A stretch of DNA of 5,659 bases from GWA2-46-10 sp964361435 (GTDB lineage Bacteria > Patescibacteriota > Minisyncoccia > UBA6257 > Colwellbacteraceae), in assembly GCA_964361435.1 (NCBI GenBank), contig CAYIAN010000034.1:1-5659 (forward strand), read 5' to 3'. Both the position numbers and the translations under genes were made by a program. Every line of letters begins with the position of its first letter. Within the stretch, counting starts at the first letter, position 1. Under the pieces are notes generated by a model. The model did no database searches and was not told where the DNA came from. It worked only from the letters and a program-made list of their open reading frames with translations. Shown piece by piece: positions 4,582-5,659 of the stretch.

Positions 4582-5659
4582 ATGAGAATGCAAAGATTTA
4601 GTTACGCCTCCAGGCCAATAGTGCTGCTGGTTGCTTTAAGCACTCTTATTTGGTCGTTGGGGATTATGACTTGGATTAGTGTGGCGAGTGCCGCATCTTT
4701 AACAAGCGTTAAAGATTTGATGACCGATTCAGATATTTCGGTAGTCTCTGATCACACCATAACCTTTACTACCCCGACCGGCGTAGTAGCTTCTGGAACA
4801 ATTACACTGACGTTCCCAGCGGGATTCAACATGAACACAGTGGCATTTGGAGATTTTGACCTTAAAGATGATGGTGTTGACTTGGTGCTTGCGGCTACGC
4901 CAGTAACTACTACCTGGGGAGCGGCTCTTTCCGGACAGGTCATTACATTCACTAATGGTTCAACTGCCGTTGCCGCTGGTTCAATAGTGGAAATCCAAAT
5001 TGGATTAAATGCTACCTTCGGTGTAGCAGGTGATACACAAATCATCAATCCAGGTTCCACTGGATCCAATGTGATCTCGGTTGCGGGTACTATGGTGGAC
5101 TCAGCTGACACTAGGGTGTTTATCATAGAAGACATTGCAGTTACAGCTTCAGTTGCTACCACCTTTACATTTACGATTACGGGTGTAATCTCTGGACAGA
5201 CTAACGCTAATGGTGTAGCTGGAACGACTGATGTTACGACGACCTCGACAACGATTCCTTGGGGAACGGTAACTGCGGCAACTGCTAAGGTTGCACGGCA
5301 CGATTTGGCCGTGACGACTAACGCAAAGAATGGTTTTTCGGTGACGGTCTTCCAGGATCAAAACCTTACTAGTGCCACTGGAGCAGACATAGATAAGTTT
5401 GCAAATGGCGTAGATGGTGCCGCTCAAGCATGGGCAGCTCCAACTGGTACACTAGGAACTGAAGATACCTATGGTCACACTGGATTAACTAGTGAGGATA
5501 ATACCCTCACCGGTGCCGCTGACCCATTTGGTGCGGCTCTTTTTGACGCTTTTGGGACGTCAGCTACTCCGATAGAGGTGTTCTATCACGATGGCCCAGC
5601 TGATGGTACGACTGACCACAAGGGTGCGACTAAGATTGGCTACAAGATCGAGACTAACG
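4582..5659 (+). CDS. Secreted Cys-free surface protein with WxL-like C-terminal domain (3' partial)
   Basis: A stop-free frame of 359 codons runs from ATG 4582 off the right edge; long antisense frames over it are shadows. Signal peptide 1-37 (ASA|AS). A beta-rich Thr/Ala/Gly/Val domain (about 38-185) follows, with 'HTITFTTPTGVVASGTITLT' and 'FPAGFNM' blocks typical of an Ig-like fold. I associate this N-terminal pattern with abundant, possibly S-layer-like, CPR exported proteins, but that role is inferred. The C-terminal domain (about 194 onwards) parallels the protein at 954-2294: 'GTTDVTTT' (214-221), 'IPWGTV' (225-230), 'LAVTTNAKNGFSV' (242-254), then 'AWA', 'TGT', 'GTSATPIEV' and 'IGYKIETN'. 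F-x-V (252-254) stands at the first W-x-L position. By alignment only about 19 residues are missing, with the final strand just past the window. No cysteines are visible. ATG 4588 is an alternative start; there is no Shine-Dalgarno motif. It has its own candidate promoter and leader. Confidence 0.9.
   Translation, partial: MRMQRFSYASRPIVLLVALSTLIWSLGIMTWISVASAASLTSVKDLMTDSDISVVSDHTITFTTPTGVVASGTITLTFPAGFNMNTVAFGDFDLKDDGVDLVLAATPVTTTWGAALSGQVITFTNGSTAVAAGSIVEIQIGLNATFGVAGDTQIINPGSTGSNVISVAGTMVDSADTRVFIIEDIAVTASVATTFTFTITGVISGQTNANGVAGTTDVTTTSTTIPWGTVTAATAKVARHDLAVTTNAKNGFSVTVFQDQNLTSATGADIDKFANGVDGAAQAWAAPTGTLGTEDTYGHTGLTSEDNTLTGAADPFGAALFDAFGTSATPIEVFYHDGPADGTTDHKGATKIGYKIETN

Noticed and set aside
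4752..5427. Two long antisense frames (4752-5162 and 5149-5427) over the last gene
   Set aside because: They mirror a 359-codon + strand frame with a signal peptide and a domain shared with another gene here; their compositions look like reverse translations.
1..5659. CRISPR array, insertion sequence, tRNA or rRNA
   Set aside because: No regular spaced repeats, transposase-like frame, terminal inverted repeats, cloverleaf or rRNA-like sequence was seen.

Overview
The window looks like a stretch of a Patescibacteria (CPR) genome, possibly Microgenomates-like; the lineage below that level is a guess. The reasons are the moderately AT-rich DNA, standard stop codons with no internal TGA, dense short-spaced genes without clear Shine-Dalgarno motifs, and several protein styles I associate with CPR genomes. 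These include a short N-terminally anchored protein with an 'FLTNxQVYFG ... DVYYLQ ... KLGNEIHGP ... FWENL' signature, secreted proteins with an 'NPVFSVxGN ... ELRSGFLYF' start, and a Thr/Ala/Gly-rich, Cys-free exported protein resembling a major surface protein. No search was run, so all family names rest on recalled motifs and domain architecture.

Layout, all on the + strand: (1) 1-479, the 3' end of a surface-type protein with a 102-residue acidic tail; (2) 484-948, a single-pass membrane protein of unknown function; (3) 954-2294, a secreted protein with a C-terminal WxL-like domain; (4) 2300-3340 and (5) 3318-4337, two tandem membrane-anchored proteins with the architecture of WxL-interacting proteins (DUF916/DUF3324-like Ig domains, then one C-terminal helix); (6) a 244-bp gap with a DnaA-box-like 9-mer, a perfect TATAAT and a leader that folds by hand into a branched structure; (7) 4582 to the right edge, a second secreted protein with the same WxL-like C-terminal domain as gene 3, cut by the window. 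Genes 1-5 have gaps of 4, 5 and 5 bp and then a 23-bp overlap, so they look like one operon. Gene 7 appears to have its own promoter and leader.

How they may work together: in Firmicutes, WxL proteins lie on the cell wall and bind membrane-anchored DUF916/DUF3324 partners encoded beside them. Here two secreted proteins share a domain in which the W-x-L positions seem to be Y/F-x-V, and two partner-like anchored proteins lie between them. I infer a CPR counterpart of the WxL surface system, perhaps forming or decorating the cell surface. The most unusual items are this locus, the repeated CTG-x4-CY cysteine loop in gene 3, and the structured leader with competing pairings in front of gene 7.
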